Shown: positions 20,880 through 32,511 of the stretch, piece by piece
Layout: each line of letters starts with the position of its first letter
Numbering within the stretch: the first letter of the stretch is position 1
Assembly: GCA_027605045.1 (NCBI GenBank)
Contig: JAQFWX010000177.1
Coordinates: forward strand, 1-64,000
Length of the DNA: 64,000 bases
Direction: 5' to 3'
Origin: Phallus indusiatus
Lineage: Eukaryota > Basidiomycota > Agaricomycetes > Phallales > Phallaceae
The notes under the pieces: model-generated
The model's input: only the letters and a program-made list of their open reading frames with translations
Told to the model about the DNA's origin: nothing
The model's database searches: none
Position numbers and translations under genes: made by a program

Positions 20880-23276
20880 ATGAGCACCGCCAACGCCAGC
20901 CTCGTCACTGCACCAAAGGTTCAGACCACCACCTATGAGTTCACTAAAAGGAAACGATGGACGGATACTCTATTTTCAGAAACGTCCGAAGCTATATTCC
21001 TCATCGTCTCGCCGTCTTTCAAAATATTGTATTGCAGTTCCGCAGTCGTTGAGATCCTCGGGTGGAAAGAGGATCAGCTCGTAGACGCAGATTTGGGGTC
21101 CTTCATCGAACGTATGGGTCCTTCATATTTACAATGTGTTTGTAAACCCACCTTTACTGAATCATTATTAAGAGGAGGACCTTAGCCTCGAGACCAGGCC
21201 GCGTGACAGCTTCACCTCCCCGGCTCCTTTTGGAAGGTGGAGAAGCGTCGCGAGGGGAGGTTCCGCTGTATGAGGCCTGGCACAAATTACATTGGCACCC
21301 CTGGTGACACCCCAAATGTCACACGTCCGGGGTCCATCTTCAGCCGCCTCCCAGACTATTTTCACTTTTTCTCCCAATCCTCTTGTAAAATACTACTCAT
21401 ATTTAGGCCGGAATATAAATTCATTATTCACATAAATCGGAATGAGTTTTTTTTTTTCAAAAAAACGCGATCCTGCAACGTCTCTTGCGTACAATTATTC
21501 GCGTTCAAACCAACAGCCCGAAAACCCCAGGAGCAAAATGTTTTGGCCTGTAAACGCGTTTATTTTTATCTCTAAAAGAAATGAAATACTAACCTGATCT
21601 TCCTCCAGGACATTCAACGGTGAGAGAACTAGGACCGGCTTACCAGTAACCAGTCCTGGCAGCACAAAGCAAAGAGACTTGCCAGAGCCAGTCCGGGACA
21701 ACAAGATGATGTTTTCTTTGTTTAGTAGTCTTAACGCCATGTCAATCTGCCATGGCTTAGGAGTGAACAGCAAGCGTTGTTGACACTTTTCCTCCAGAGT
21801 CTGCCATGCACCATCGTCTACTGTAGTATCATGGGGTATGTTTGGCTGAATGTTTTCGGAGATCGTTCCTTGCTTATCCATATCGAAGATTGCGTCTGGT
21901 AAATTGTCAATTAATGGTCAGGAATGTTGAGGGCAAGTGCTGAGACGGAGGAAGTGAAGAAAAAGTGGTGGTAGCGGCTTCAGGACAGCTTTGCGGATTT
22001 TTCTGAGAACTGTGACGTGTTCATCGCGGTTTTTTTGAAAAAAAAAGACTCATTCCGATTTATTTGTATAGTAGAATTATATTTCGACCTAAATATGAGT
22101 AGTATTTTACAAGAGGATTGGGAGAAAAAGTGAAAATAGTCTGGGAGGCGGCTGAAGATGGACCCCGGACGTGTGACATTTGGGGTGTCACCAGGGGTGC
22201 CAATGTAATTTGTGCCAGGCCTCATACAGCGGAACCTCCCCTCGCGACGCTTCTCCACCTTCCAAAAGGAGCCGGGGAGGTGAAGCTGTCACGCGGCCTG
22301 GTCTCGAGGCTATACACCCGCTTTAAATTCGAACACCCTCCGTCCATGACGTCCGTCCCAAGCCTTCTGTTTGAAGTTAAAGGCCGTATGCACTACTTTA
22401 CAGGACAACCACACGCACGTTGTGTGTTCCTGTCAGCCATGCCTTATCCAAATCGTGACATTACTCTGTATGGCACTCATCTCCCTTCTCGTATGGCATC
22501 TCCTCATCATAGTTCCACTAGCCTTAACTCGTTCCTTGGATTAAAAATAGAAAACGAAAGTTTATCTCGACGTATTCGCGTATGTCTGTTTACCTTTTTG
22601 CCCAAAATTGCCTTAATAAACGCTTTTCTTTCACATAGGAAATGAAACTTCTAATAGAAACATCGGTTCATACACCAGATTCACAATCACAGACAAGTCG
22701 CTATACTCACGGGGACGATAGCCCTGAGAGCATATTAAATAGTCCCTCGGTTTATTTTGGGTCTAAATCCAAATCTAGTCCTTATTCTTCATTCATCTAC
22801 CCCGAGTCATCCAACTCAGAATTATCTAATTGTGGTGCAGATTTCTTGGGTTCTCCAAGTTTACTAGAAGACTTGTCATTCGGTACAGATATCGATTACG
22901 ATGAAATCCAGCGCAAAAGAAGGTCGGTTGCCCTTTTTCTAAGATGTTAGGATGCGTTGGTTTAATGCGATAGCCCCAAAGAAAACCATTATTGGGGAAG
23001 AGCAGCGCGTGTGTATGAAGTGCGGACGTACTGATTCTCCCGAGTGGCGTAAAGTGTGTTTTCATCTCCAAGTCTACATGTTTTTTTCAAACTAAGCTTG
23101 GCTTCTAGGGACCTCATGGTCCCAAAACCTTGTGCAATGCCTGCGGTTTGCGATGGGCCAAAAGTACACGCAAGGACGAGCCAGAAATAGGTGCGACGCT
23201 GAAGGTCCCGTCCATGCCTCCATCCGATAATTCTTCTTCTTCGGGACTAGTCAATAACAAGCATATGCTTTTTTGA
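20880..23276 (+). CDS. WC-2: White Collar 2-type blue-light regulator (PAS + GATA finger), interrupted by a TIR element
   Basis: Partner of the WC-1 photoreceptor; binds DNA and regulates light-responsive genes. Exon 1 (20880-21184) starts [20 protein letters not shown], then [20 protein letters not shown] and a PAS core ([19 protein letters not shown]). It runs into a 1,126-bp insertion at 21185-22310. After it the gene resumes with [62 protein letters not shown] and a Ser-rich linker. Last comes a GATA-type zinc finger [30 protein letters not shown] (C-x2-C-x18-C-x2-C), split by an intron near 23055-23108. The stop is TGA at 23274-23276. Simple excision of the insert plus one TA leaves the frames off by one, so this copy may not encode a full protein. 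Family identity is firm. Confidence 0.85.
21185..21407 (+). repeat. Left terminal inverted repeat
   Basis: A 223-bp arm identical to the reverse complement of 22088-22310, with weaker similarity continuing to about 21472. The short open frames inside the two arms are the same shadow frame and are not genes. Confidence 0.95.
21594..21881 (-). pseudogene. Captured fragment of a RecQ-type/DEAD-like helicase gene
   Basis: A 96-codon frame from an ATG at 21879-21881. It contains [20 protein letters not shown], then a Walker A motif ([17 protein letters not shown]), then [15 protein letters not shown]. It stops at a perfect-looking splice donor (gttagt), after which the left arm of the element soon begins. 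Only the first ATPase motifs are present. Motif II, the second RecA lobe and the RecQ C-terminal region are missing, so it cannot be an active helicase. It looks like a first exon captured from a host helicase gene. The exact parent family is inferred from the Q-like motif and SPLxxLxxDQ. Confidence 0.75.
22088..22310 (-). repeat. Right terminal inverted repeat
   Basis: Perfect reverse complement of 21185-21407; similarity continues inward to about 22023. Confidence 0.95.
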
Positions 23277-24054
23277 GTGTCCATGGATGTGACATATGGC
23301 TTTCACGATAGCTCAGGGTGCTGGCCATGTGGAAACACTCCGAGTTTTTTTCGTACCTTCCGAATTAGTTAGGATGCATAACAGTTGTTGCTGAGCCCTC
23401 TAAACAATCTCTGTAGTTTCTAATGGAAATGATCTTGAGCAAAATACTACAACCATAGGAGAGAGTCTTACTGAATGTTTTGACAACACATAGTGCGAGT
23501 CGCGGCTGCGATCGACTGTGACAGGGGTGTTGCCAATCATGACTCTTACTAGCTCTTAGTTTCTTTCACCGAGATGACCTCAATTACCACTTGCTGTTTG
23601 CTTGGCTTTTCTACTCTAAATGTTTCTTTTGGTTTAGTGCTAAATTTGCATTCTTCAGTCCAGTCTTTTCGTTTCTAATCCATAAAGTTCAAGCTGGCAC
23701 GGAGTTTCGCTGGCATCTTTGAAAATGCGCACTTGACCTTATCTTTTTCGTCCATGATAGGCATGCGGAAGGTCGTGTCAAAATACCCCTCTGTCTCCTG
23801 ATTTTATTTTTTGGGAAGGAACCATGCAGACATTACAGCTTCTGGTATTCCTAGTTGAATCACCCATCTGATTAAGACACCAGACGGAGGACCTTGCATC
23901 GTATGGGTTTGAGATAACTATATCGACTCGGTAGGCATTTATGTATATAAGCAAAGAAACGATTAATTTAGAAAAAGAAGTAAAGAGGAAGTGTTTCTCG
24001 CCAGCTTACTTTTGTCTTCTTGGTTACTCGCCTATTTTCCGAACTCGAGATACT
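23277..24054. other. Intergenic region between WC-2 and chitinase genes
   Basis: About 0.8 kb, AT-rich towards its right end, presumably the WC-2 3' UTR and the chitinase promoter. I see no further gene. Confidence 0.5.
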
Positions 24055-26689
24055 ATGATAATGCGCTACTGGTCAATTTACATTCTACTATGGTTCAGTA
24101 CCGGCTCTATTTGTAGTCCAACCCAAGTTATGCATCGGCCTGCAAATTACAAGACCGAATCCCGCTCGGAATTGGATACAGTTCATGACGATTCCCTCAT
24201 AACGACCGAGAAGAATGGGTTGCAAAAACGATCTACAGGTTACATCTCAGCAGGCTATTTCACTAACTGGTTTGTATTCTGATGTTCACACCTACTCGTG
24301 ACATATCTCAAGTATTGGCAGGGGCATTTATGCTCGAAATTTCCAGCCAACTAACATAACATCCTCGACGCTCACTCATATTCTATATGCTTTCGCCGAC
24401 GTCGACCCGAATTCGGGTAATATTAGTCTTACAGATACCTATGCCGATGAACAGGTTTGTCGTTGCACAATACCTAACACTAACAGTATGTTTGATGCTG
24501 ACTTTTATGTGTAGAAACATTTTCCGGGAGACTCCTGGGATGAACCTGTACGTCTATCTGCGTTGCTATTTGTGAAATATGCTAAAGTACTGTTCAAAGG
24601 GAAACAATCTTTATGGTTGCTTGAAACAGATGTATTTGTTGAAAATGCAGAAACGGTGCTTTTACTTGCTTCTATCTGTCGCCTCACGCGCTAAGGTATA
24701 AAAACCTTCATTAGGACCCTCAAGGTTCTATTATCTGTTGGCGGTTGGACGTATTCACAGAGCGGACACTTTGATTTTGTGACCACCGCGGCATACAGGC
24801 AGAACTTTGTTAACAATGCTGTCGAGATGGTTGAAGGTGCACAAGTATCCTCATTTCTTGCTGCTCGATTTATGACCGATTTGATTATTTTCAGATTACG
24901 GTTTGGATGGAATGTATGTTTACTTTCGTCGTTGTCGCATTGACAAGTCTCATCCTCGTTGTTAGTGATTTGGATTTCGAGTACCCAAGTTCTTCTGCTC
25001 AAGGAACTGGGTTCGCATCTCTCATTACAGAGTTGAGGAGTGCATTTAACCAGCTAGCCCAACGTAAAGGCGATACGGTCCCATACCAGATAACGGTGCG
25101 TATAATCCCCGCTATATACCGCTGTATGTTCTAACATTCTGTTATAGATAGCCGTTTCTGCTGGAGCGGAGAACAACCAAGTATGCCCCATAAGCATACA
25201 AGGGAAACGTTTTTTTAACTTTGAGACGAACAGTATCTCGTCATACCTACTATGGATCCCGCTCTTTCGTATTGGAATCTCATGGTGAGTTCAAGCTCCT
25301 TGGATTACGAGCGAAAGCTTATGGTTATTTGTAAGGCATATGACTACGCTGGTTCTTGGTCAACAGTTGTAAGTCGGCAGGTTTTTATTCCTTACTTATC
25401 AACCGACAAGTTGTCCCTCGGATAGAGCGATGATCAAGCAAATCTGTACGGTGGTCAGATCTCTAATGTCAGCACTGACATGGCCTTCAAGAGCTTTCTT
25501 TCTCGAGGCGCTACCTCAAGCAAAATATCAATGGGTACGATATTGACACTCTACTGATTTCCGTGATTAATCCTCGGCGAAGGAATGCCTCTATATGGGC
25601 GTGGATTTGAGCAAACAACCGGAATTCGGGAACCTTTCAATGGGGTAAGTACAAGGAAGACCAAACAAACGCCTTCTTCCTTACTTATTTCTTCTCAGGT
25701 CGGACCAGGCACCTGGGAAGCTGGGTGAGATAACTGCGAGACTTTATCTTGTTACTGTACTGATGCTGTGGTAGCGTATATGATTACAAGGATCTTCCTT
25801 TCGCCGGTGCCGAAGTCGTTTTCGAATCGAACAACGTCGCAAGCTATTCATACGATTCTTCGAAAGAAGAGCTTATTTCATATGATACTCCTCAAGTGGT
25901 TCAACTCAAGGCTCAATATATACTGAAGAATAACATGGCGGTAATGTGATTTGCTGGCAGTCAAAAAACATCACGCGTTTATACGTCACTAGGGATCGAT
26001 GTTTTGGTCTCTTGATTCGGATAATGTTGGCAATGCTTCACTAGTCGGGACAAGTGCTAGTACCTTGGGAGCGTTAGATCAAACTGAGGTAATGCTTTTT
26101 GAATTTGTGAGAATGTGAATCAAACTCTCATTTTTTGATAGAACCATCTGAGGTAAGCTTAGGGATCCTTTTGTAAGGCTAAGGCACTTTCACAATTCGC
26201 TGCAGCTATCCCGATAGTATATGGACTAATATTGCCAATAACATGGGAACCCTGAATCCTACTAGCAGCGTTCCTAGCACATCATCTCCCACTTCGTCAT
26301 CGAGTTCGTCATCATCAAGTTCTTCATCAAGTACTGCGCCGTCTTCTTCGCCATCTGCACCTACGACAGGAAACTGTGCTGGCATAAGTGCATGGGTTTC
26401 TTCGGTGGGATCTTACTCCGAAGCCATCTTGCGACATTTATAGCTTACCACAGTCACAGGTTGCATATAACGGCGGACAGAATGTCACATATGGTATGGT
26501 ACACTCTGTTCTTAAAGTTTCTCCGAAGCTTATTTGAGTTAAGGTGGTGACCTCTGGACGGCCAAGTGGTGGACTCAGAACGACACACGTAAGAGACTGC
26601 TTTTCATACAATTAAGTGGCTTGTTAACGTTACTTGTAGCTGGAGGATCGGCAGGTGTCTGGACAGAAGTTGGTCCTTGCACGACTTAA
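24055..26689 (+). CDS. Secreted GH18 chitinase with C-terminal chitin-binding module
   Basis: Hydrolyses chitin beta-1,4 bonds, in wall remodelling or nutrition. The start (MIMRYWSIYILLWFSTGSIC) is a signal peptide; the ATG at 24061 is equally possible. After a propeptide-like stretch ending LQKRS the GH18 barrel runs as STGYISAGYFTNWGIYARNF, STLTHILYAFADVDPNSGNI, KVLLSVGGWTYSQSG and YGLDGIDLDFEYPSS, which carries the complete DxxDxDxE catalytic motif. MAYDYAGSW, GMPLYGRGFEQTTG and GSMFWSLDSDNVGN follow. A Ser/Thr-rich linker (about 26265-26370) leads to a CBM5/12-like module (YNGGQNVTYGGDLWTAKWWT, then GVWTEVGPCTT). More than a dozen introns. All catalytic residues are present, so it is probably active. 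Confidence 0.9.
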
Positions 26690-27061
26690 ATCGTCAATTT
26701 AACGAAATCTTCCACTCACTGGATCAAGTTGTAAATATTTTCCTCGCCCACGTAGCGTGTAAATTTTGCATTAATATGTAACGGGTCAAGACATACATAT
26801 ATGGAAACTTAATTTCTCTGCATCATGATGAAAGGTCTCGGTTAGTTGCATCTGTGGATTTTGACTGATCCTGATAAGGAGAATCTGGGAATTGAGAACC
26901 TTTCTTTACAATGCCTTTTCGATTTGGGAGCTCGACATAACCATAATCGTCACACTGGTACCAGTCACATTCGGCCGCATTGCGCGCTGACGCCTTTGAA
27001 CGTTGACGAGTTTCTATCATTCACTTCATCGTTTTCGCAGCCTTTACCGGATTCAGTGAAG
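26690..27061. other. Intergenic region, no gene seen
   Basis: About 370 bp holding the chitinase 3' UTR and the promoter of the phosphatase gene. An upstream in-frame extension of the phosphatase exon (from about 26846) is open but not conserved-looking. Confidence 0.5.
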
Positions 27062-28709
27062 ATGGAACATGAACCAGCCCCGGACACTTTGGAAAATACT
27101 GATGAGCCATGTGCGGTATTGAAGTTTATTTACAACGGAAAGGAATATCCTGTTGCCCTTGAAAAGTGGGACAGGTAAGCCCCTCAAGCCCCCGCCGATG
27201 CTTGTTAGCTGCACTCAGAAGTTGGCTCAAGAGTGTACGATTTAAAGGTGGCCTTATTCAAACTAACCAGCGTTCCCCCAGAGCGTCAGAAGGTCCTTGA
27301 TTCTTCTCCAGCTGGCAATAGATGATAGATCAACTCAAATGTTTTTTTATAGATTCTTGGTTTGGTGAAGGGGAAATTACCTCCGGATGATGTGTGCATG
27401 TGTGCATTTTATCATTGTTATTCTTTCCATTTTTGTTGACAATGCGCACAGACAAGATATGAATCTGACATCCAATAAGCGCTTCCAACTAAGTAAGTAC
27501 ATTTGCCAGCGAACAAACATAAGAACTTCACTTACAGCACACGACGTCCTTTCAGTCGGAACCCCACAAAGCTCCGAGTTCAAGGATCCTCTTGGCAAGT
27601 AGCTCATAGCTTGTTGAAAATGAAAACTTACAAATCTCCGCAACCAGAACTGGAGGATCTGCCCGACGTCTTCAATGACCTTGATGTGGATTTTTCCGCC
27701 AATCCCTCCGCCGCGGAAAAATATCTTTCTGACCAGCGGAATCATCGTAAGATTAAGGAAATTGCCAAGAATCTCACCATTAATTTTATAAATCCTCTCC
27801 GAGAGAGAAAGAAGCTTCTTGTTCTGGACTTGGATTATAGTAGGGAGTTCTGTACCTTAAGAAAATTACGAAGCTGAAACTCGTGCAGCCATACTGGATA
27901 CCAAATTGCTAAGATCAGGAGCATTACCTACTGAAGAATGCGCTAGGCCCTTCCTACACGAGTTTCTAGAAGCCGTCTACCCTTACTACGACATTTGTAT
28001 ATGGTCACAGACGAACTGGCAATGGCTTGAAATCAAATTAGTAGAATTGGGAATGGTTGGTTCGGATAAACCCTATCAAGTCTCTCTTTTTCATTTTGTC
28101 GGAAAGACCGGTATTGACGTCTCCATAGATCTCATTTGGTGTGTGATCTCATCTTTGCTTATTTCGGATAATTGAGTCTTAGTGGTTTTTCAAAGTTTTG
28201 GACAAGTCCGTGATGTTCCAGGTTTTCGGTGTCAAAGATAATAAATCGTATACACACGCGGTTAAACCATTGGGCATCATATGGGATCGCTTACCGCAAT
28301 TGTAAGCCATGATAGCCCCATGGTTTTTTTTCAAAAAAGAATTTGCTGAATATCCGATGTTTCATCTGACTTAACAGTAGCGCAAAGAACACGATTCACG
28401 TCGACGACCTCGTGGGTATAGTCCCTTCCTGATAAGTCCCGCTAATAACGGTTATGCAGGGACGCAATTTCGCCTTAAACCCCAGCGAGGGGCTCAAAAT
28501 TTCACCCTTTAAGGATGCTCACACACAACGAGCTACCGAAGACAAAGAGCTCAAAAAGCTTTCTCAGTATCTTACTTACCTCGCTGATTTCGAAGATTTC
28601 AGATCGATTAATCATAAAGTCAGTGTAATCCCATGTTTTATCATAGCTGATGCATCACGATAGTTAAACTTGACAGGATTGGAAGACGTCACCTTTTCGC
28701 CGTCATTGA
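27062..28709 (+). CDS. UBLCP1: Ubiquitin-like domain CTD phosphatase (UBLCP1 type)
   Basis: HAD-family phosphatase that in animals docks on and dephosphorylates nuclear proteasomes. An N-terminal ubiquitin-like domain reads FIYNGKEYPVALE, VGSRVYDLKVALFKL, PPERQKILGLVKGKLPPDD. Then come LEDLPDVFNDLDVDF and the FCP/SCP phosphatase core: KKLLVLDLDYTILDT, which carries the catalytic DxDxT (DLDYT), PFLHEFLEAVYPYYDICIWS, WLEIKLVELGM, then TIHVDDLGRNFALNP with the second acidic motif. The end is DWKTSPFRRH. One intron (27595-27647) uses a GC donor. Around 27162-27165 the conserved frame joins only if an AAAA run is read as AAA (giving ALESGTEVGSRVYDL). That is either a sequencing error or a real one-base lesion. 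Confidence 0.85.
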
Positions 28710-29201
28710 TGCGCAATTTTTGTAGCGCCAAAGTCGCCACAATACAGGGAGTAGGAAAGTCGTAATAATTTAATCAAGGTTCGATCAGTTTGCCACATAC
28801 AAATGAAATTATGATTACGGGATTGCGGGACGCTTTCTTGCTTTATTAGCTTGACAACAGCCGGGCTAAATATGACGTCCTTTAAGTTAAGGCTTCATGT
28901 ACAAAGTGTACCATTATATCAGACAGACAAGCTCGTAATGTAGCATAAGGCTGAATCTGCCTAGCGCAAGGCGACGTTTATTCTTCTCTATATATACACC
29001 GTTTAAATAAAAGTTTGGTTTTTCCGCTTCTCATTCGGAAATGAGCAGAATTGTCCGATCATTCGTAATATAGAAATGGCTTGAAGTTTACAGCAATCAG
29101 TTGAGTCAAATAAACGCGTACATTGTGACTATCGGAATCTTCCTGACGGTAAATTTGATCCCCGGTCGCTATTGTCCACTCTCACTTGCTTACTTTTAAC
29201 C
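28710..29201. other. Intergenic region, no gene seen
   Basis: About 490 bp, AT-rich, separating the phosphatase gene from NECAP. No conserved frame was seen. Confidence 0.5.
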
Positions 29202-30116
29202 ATGTCTTCACTGGATGACGAAATTGAATCTATTTTATACATTGCACGGGAAATATCAGGCAAGCAGACTTATCTTTCTTACAGTCGCTTGAACTTACTG
29301 TGGATTATTATGATCCAGTCTTCAAAGTACCCCCGTTAAGTTCAAATGAGGGTTATAGAGCGACCGAATGGGGTGATCTGGCGCAACCACTATGGAAAGG
29401 CCGATTAAGAATTGTTGAAACGTCTAAAGGAGTGGTTATCCGTTTGGAGGATAGTCAAACTGGTTCGCAAACCCACTCTAGACTGTTCTTACAAGATAGT
29501 TACGTTGCAAATAATAGGAGAAGGTTAACTACGTTCTGATCCAAGAAATTGCCTTATCATTGCCGGGATCGCTGATTATCTATTAGCTTTTGCTCTGGCA
29601 CCATACGACCCGACAAAACCTTCAGTCGATGCTGTTCTTGATTCATCCCGTTACTTTGTCCTTCGTGTAGAGGATAACGACTCCCAAAAGAAAGCTTATA
29701 TAGGCATAGGTTTCGCGGAGCGGTCGGAAAGCTTTGATTTCAGTTGAGTGAAAGGCCATGGTCTGTCGAATTATACAAGTTGACCTTTCGTCAGATGTGG
29801 CTTTACAGGATTACACCAAGTAAGTTTCTTTCTTATCCTTCCTGTTCAAGCTATATTATAATACTATCTGTTATGGTGCAGGCGTTACAAAGCGAGTTTA
29901 AATCCTCCCTCACCTACAAGTACCTCCTCTCATGTTGCGGCTGGCCCTAAGAAGGATTATACCCTAAAGGAAGGGCAAACCTTTTCTATTAATCTCAACC
30001 TAGGCAGCAAAAAAGCCACACCGTCATTGGCTGGCTCAGCTTCCCAATCTTCGAGTAGTACTGACCCTGGCATTATACCTCTATTACCACCACCACCTAG
30101 CTCACGGAATAAGTGA
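29202..30116 (+). CDS. NECAP-type adaptin-ear-binding endocytic protein
   Basis: PH-like endocytosis protein that binds AP-2 and promotes clathrin-coat maturation. The spliced frame starts [20 protein letters not shown], then [100 protein letters not shown] and a Pro/Ser-rich tail ending [12 protein letters not shown]. This is the complete NECAP PHear domain. Intron 1 (29260-29318) has a GC donor (CAG/GCAAGC). The third segment is separated by an unusually long 124-nt intron (29463-29586) that could hide a micro-exon, since the usual TGELFA is read here as TAFA. Confidence 0.9.
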
Positions 30117-30281
30117 ATTACTCAAGTTTTTTTTTGTTTTGGAGCATGTTTGTTACAATGTTTCGACTTTTGGGGAATAAATGTATATTCGTTACCCTAT
30201 CACATCTTGTCGATGAGAATTCTCGACTTTCGTGTGACACGGCGCTAGCTATCACCCGCGAACCTCATTCCGCCTCCTACA

Positions 30282-32302
30282 ATGCTTTCGCGCATTTCAA
30301 GAAATGCGGCTCTTAAGTCTCAAAGAGCGTGTTCAGTTTCTACTTGTGAAGCTCGCAGGAAGTTTGTACAACCTTCTAGCCTAAATAAAGCGAGCGTCAT
30401 CGACCCGCCACCTGCTGCCCTCCAAGACAATGAATCACTCTTTCGCCCAAAGTCAGGTAAGGAATCTGATTTCCTTTTCACTTCTCAATGCAAAACATCT
30501 TCCACTAGATATGCTTGGCTTCACCTTAGGAAAAAGGGAGTCGGCGGAAAAGGCACGACCCATTTATCTTGACTTCCAGGTTCGCCAAACAAAGCCCAAC
30601 CTGAAATGCTTTTCTCTTAACATTTTTCGTAGGCTACAACGCCAATGGATCCTCGTGTTTTAGATAAGATGCTACCATATATGTCAGATCAATATGGCAA
30701 CCCTCACAGCCGTACTCATGCATATGGCTGGGAAGCTGAGAAGGCTGTCGACGAAGCACGACAGGTAGCTGATTGAAAGCAATTCTAAACAACTTATCAC
30801 TAAAATAAATGTCATTAGCATGTTGCTAATCTAATAGGTGCAGACGGAAAAGATATCATCATTACCTCTGGGGCCACCGAAAGTAATAACATGATAATTA
30901 AGGGCGTTGCCCGTTTTCATCGCGAACACAAAAGGCATGTCATAACTACCCAAACCGTATGTTTTTATTTGTTTGTTTCTATAGTAGTCTTCCTCTTAAC
31001 TCTCTTCGCAGGAACACAAATGCGTTTTAGATTCCTGCCGAAAATTAGGCGAAGAAGGCTTTGAAATAACCTATCTCCCTGTTCAGTCAAATGGCATCCT
31101 TGATCTAAATGTGCTCGAAAGTGCCATTCGTCCCGATACATCCTTGGTATCGGTTATGGCTGTAAACAATGAAACTGGTGTTATTCAGCCTCTAAAAGAG
31201 ATCGGGGCTATTGTACGGAAGCATCGCGGTGTATATTTTCATACGGATGCTGCACAGGCAGTCGGAAAAATCCCGTTAAATGTCGATGAGATGAATATCG
31301 ACTTGTTGAGTCTCTCGGGACATAAATTATATGGCCCAAAGGGGATTGGAGCGGCTTATATTAGACGTCGGCCGCGAGTACGATTAGAACCAATATTAAG
31401 CGGGGGTGGTCAAGAACGTGGTCTTCGCAGCGGTACTGTCCCTAGTAATCTGGTGGTCGGACTTGGTGAAGCTGCCAGGCTCGCTAAATTGGAAATGAAG
31501 GTTTGTGTGTTTCTTGATTTTGGTTCATGATTAAATATGCGACGGACCGAAGAGTTCGATGGGAGTGGAATGTGTCTATTGCCTTGATCGCGTATGCGAT
31601 CAGGTGCTACGATTTCACAAAGACCCACGTGCAGGGGTGATGAATTTTGTGGTTTTGTCGAGGTGTTTATATTTATTTATTCCCGCTCACATGTTTTGTT
31701 TTTAGGCAGATCATACCAGAATCCAACAACTGGCTGAACGTCTTCTCAAGGGTATTCATGGGAATGTAGAGCACGTCATTCGTAATGGCGATGCAAATGG
31801 TTATCCTGGTTGTATCAATCTTAGCTTCGCATACGTCGAAGTAAGTACACGATATCTTCACTCACATCAAATTTTTATAACTTTGTGTTTTATAGGGTGA
31901 AAGCTTATTGATGGCTTTGAAAGACGTTGCCTTGTCTTCAGGCAGTGCTTGTACATCCGCTTCCTTAGAACCTTCTTATGTTCTCCGAGCACTAGGTAAG
32001 TTGTGCTTCGTTCGTTATGTGTCTACTCGTTTATTTCTACAATGCCAATCAAAAAAGGCGCTGCCGAGGATTTAGCTCATTCGTCCTTACGATTTGGAAT
32101 TGGCCGATTTACTACTGAAGCTGAGATAGATTATGTTGTAAAGAAAATCACTCAAACCGTACAAAGGTTGAGGGACATGAGGTAGGAAATCGTTCTCTGG
32201 CAAGAAACGTGCGTTTCAACTTAATGCTTTTCCCATAGTCCTCTCTGGGAGATGGTGCAAGAAGGCATTGATATCAACACAATCAATTGGACTCAGCATT
32301 GA
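30282..32302 (+). CDS. NFS1: Mitochondrial cysteine desulfurase
   Basis: PLP enzyme that takes sulfur from cysteine for Fe-S cluster and tRNA thiolation. The N-terminal [20 protein letters not shown] is a basic mitochondrial presequence. The body reads [108 protein letters not shown], and the PLP-lysine motif [16 protein letters not shown]. Then come [12 protein letters not shown] and the catalytic cysteine loop [19 protein letters not shown]. The terminus [13 protein letters not shown] is the standard eukaryotic Nfs1 end. All catalytic residues are intact. Several short introns. It lies 165 bp downstream of NECAP on the same strand. Confidence 0.96.
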
Positions 32303-32511
32303 AATGATATGATTCCACTCATGTATTTTTCCTTTTTCCGCCTCTATGAAGATGTACCCTTCGTTCGATACAATTATAATAGTTCTCGTCGTTTTGAATT
32401 CCCACTGTACCGTCTAGAAATGTGATAAAGGGGTACATGGGGTCCCCTATCAGGTTAGATGTTCGTCAACAATTCAAGTTCCGACTCCGCAACTTTCTTT
32501 CTCGTACCACC

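Larger units (their letters stand above)
21185..22310. mobile_element. 1,126-bp TIR element with TA target duplication inserted in WC-2
   Basis: The two ends are inverted copies. Positions 21185-21407 and 22088-22310 match perfectly over 223 bp when one is reverse-complemented, and a looser match extends to about 288 bp (21185-21472 and 22023-22310). The termini begin GCCTCGAGACCAGG, and a TA dinucleotide flanks both sides (21183-21184 and 22311-22312). There is no transposase frame inside, so it is non-autonomous. TA duplication is the habit of Tc1/mariner-type elements, but arms this long are not typical, so the superfamily is left open. Perfect arms suggest recent insertion. Confidence 0.85.

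Noticed and set aside
21237..21575. Repeated small frame present in both arms of the TIR element
   Set aside because: It occurs in both inverted arms because they are the same sequence, and it has no conserved features; not a transposase.
24907..25134. Open frame running through the chitinase active-site region without the intron
   Set aside because: It reads an intron (about 24913-24964) whose removal restores the catalytic motif DGIDLDFEYP.
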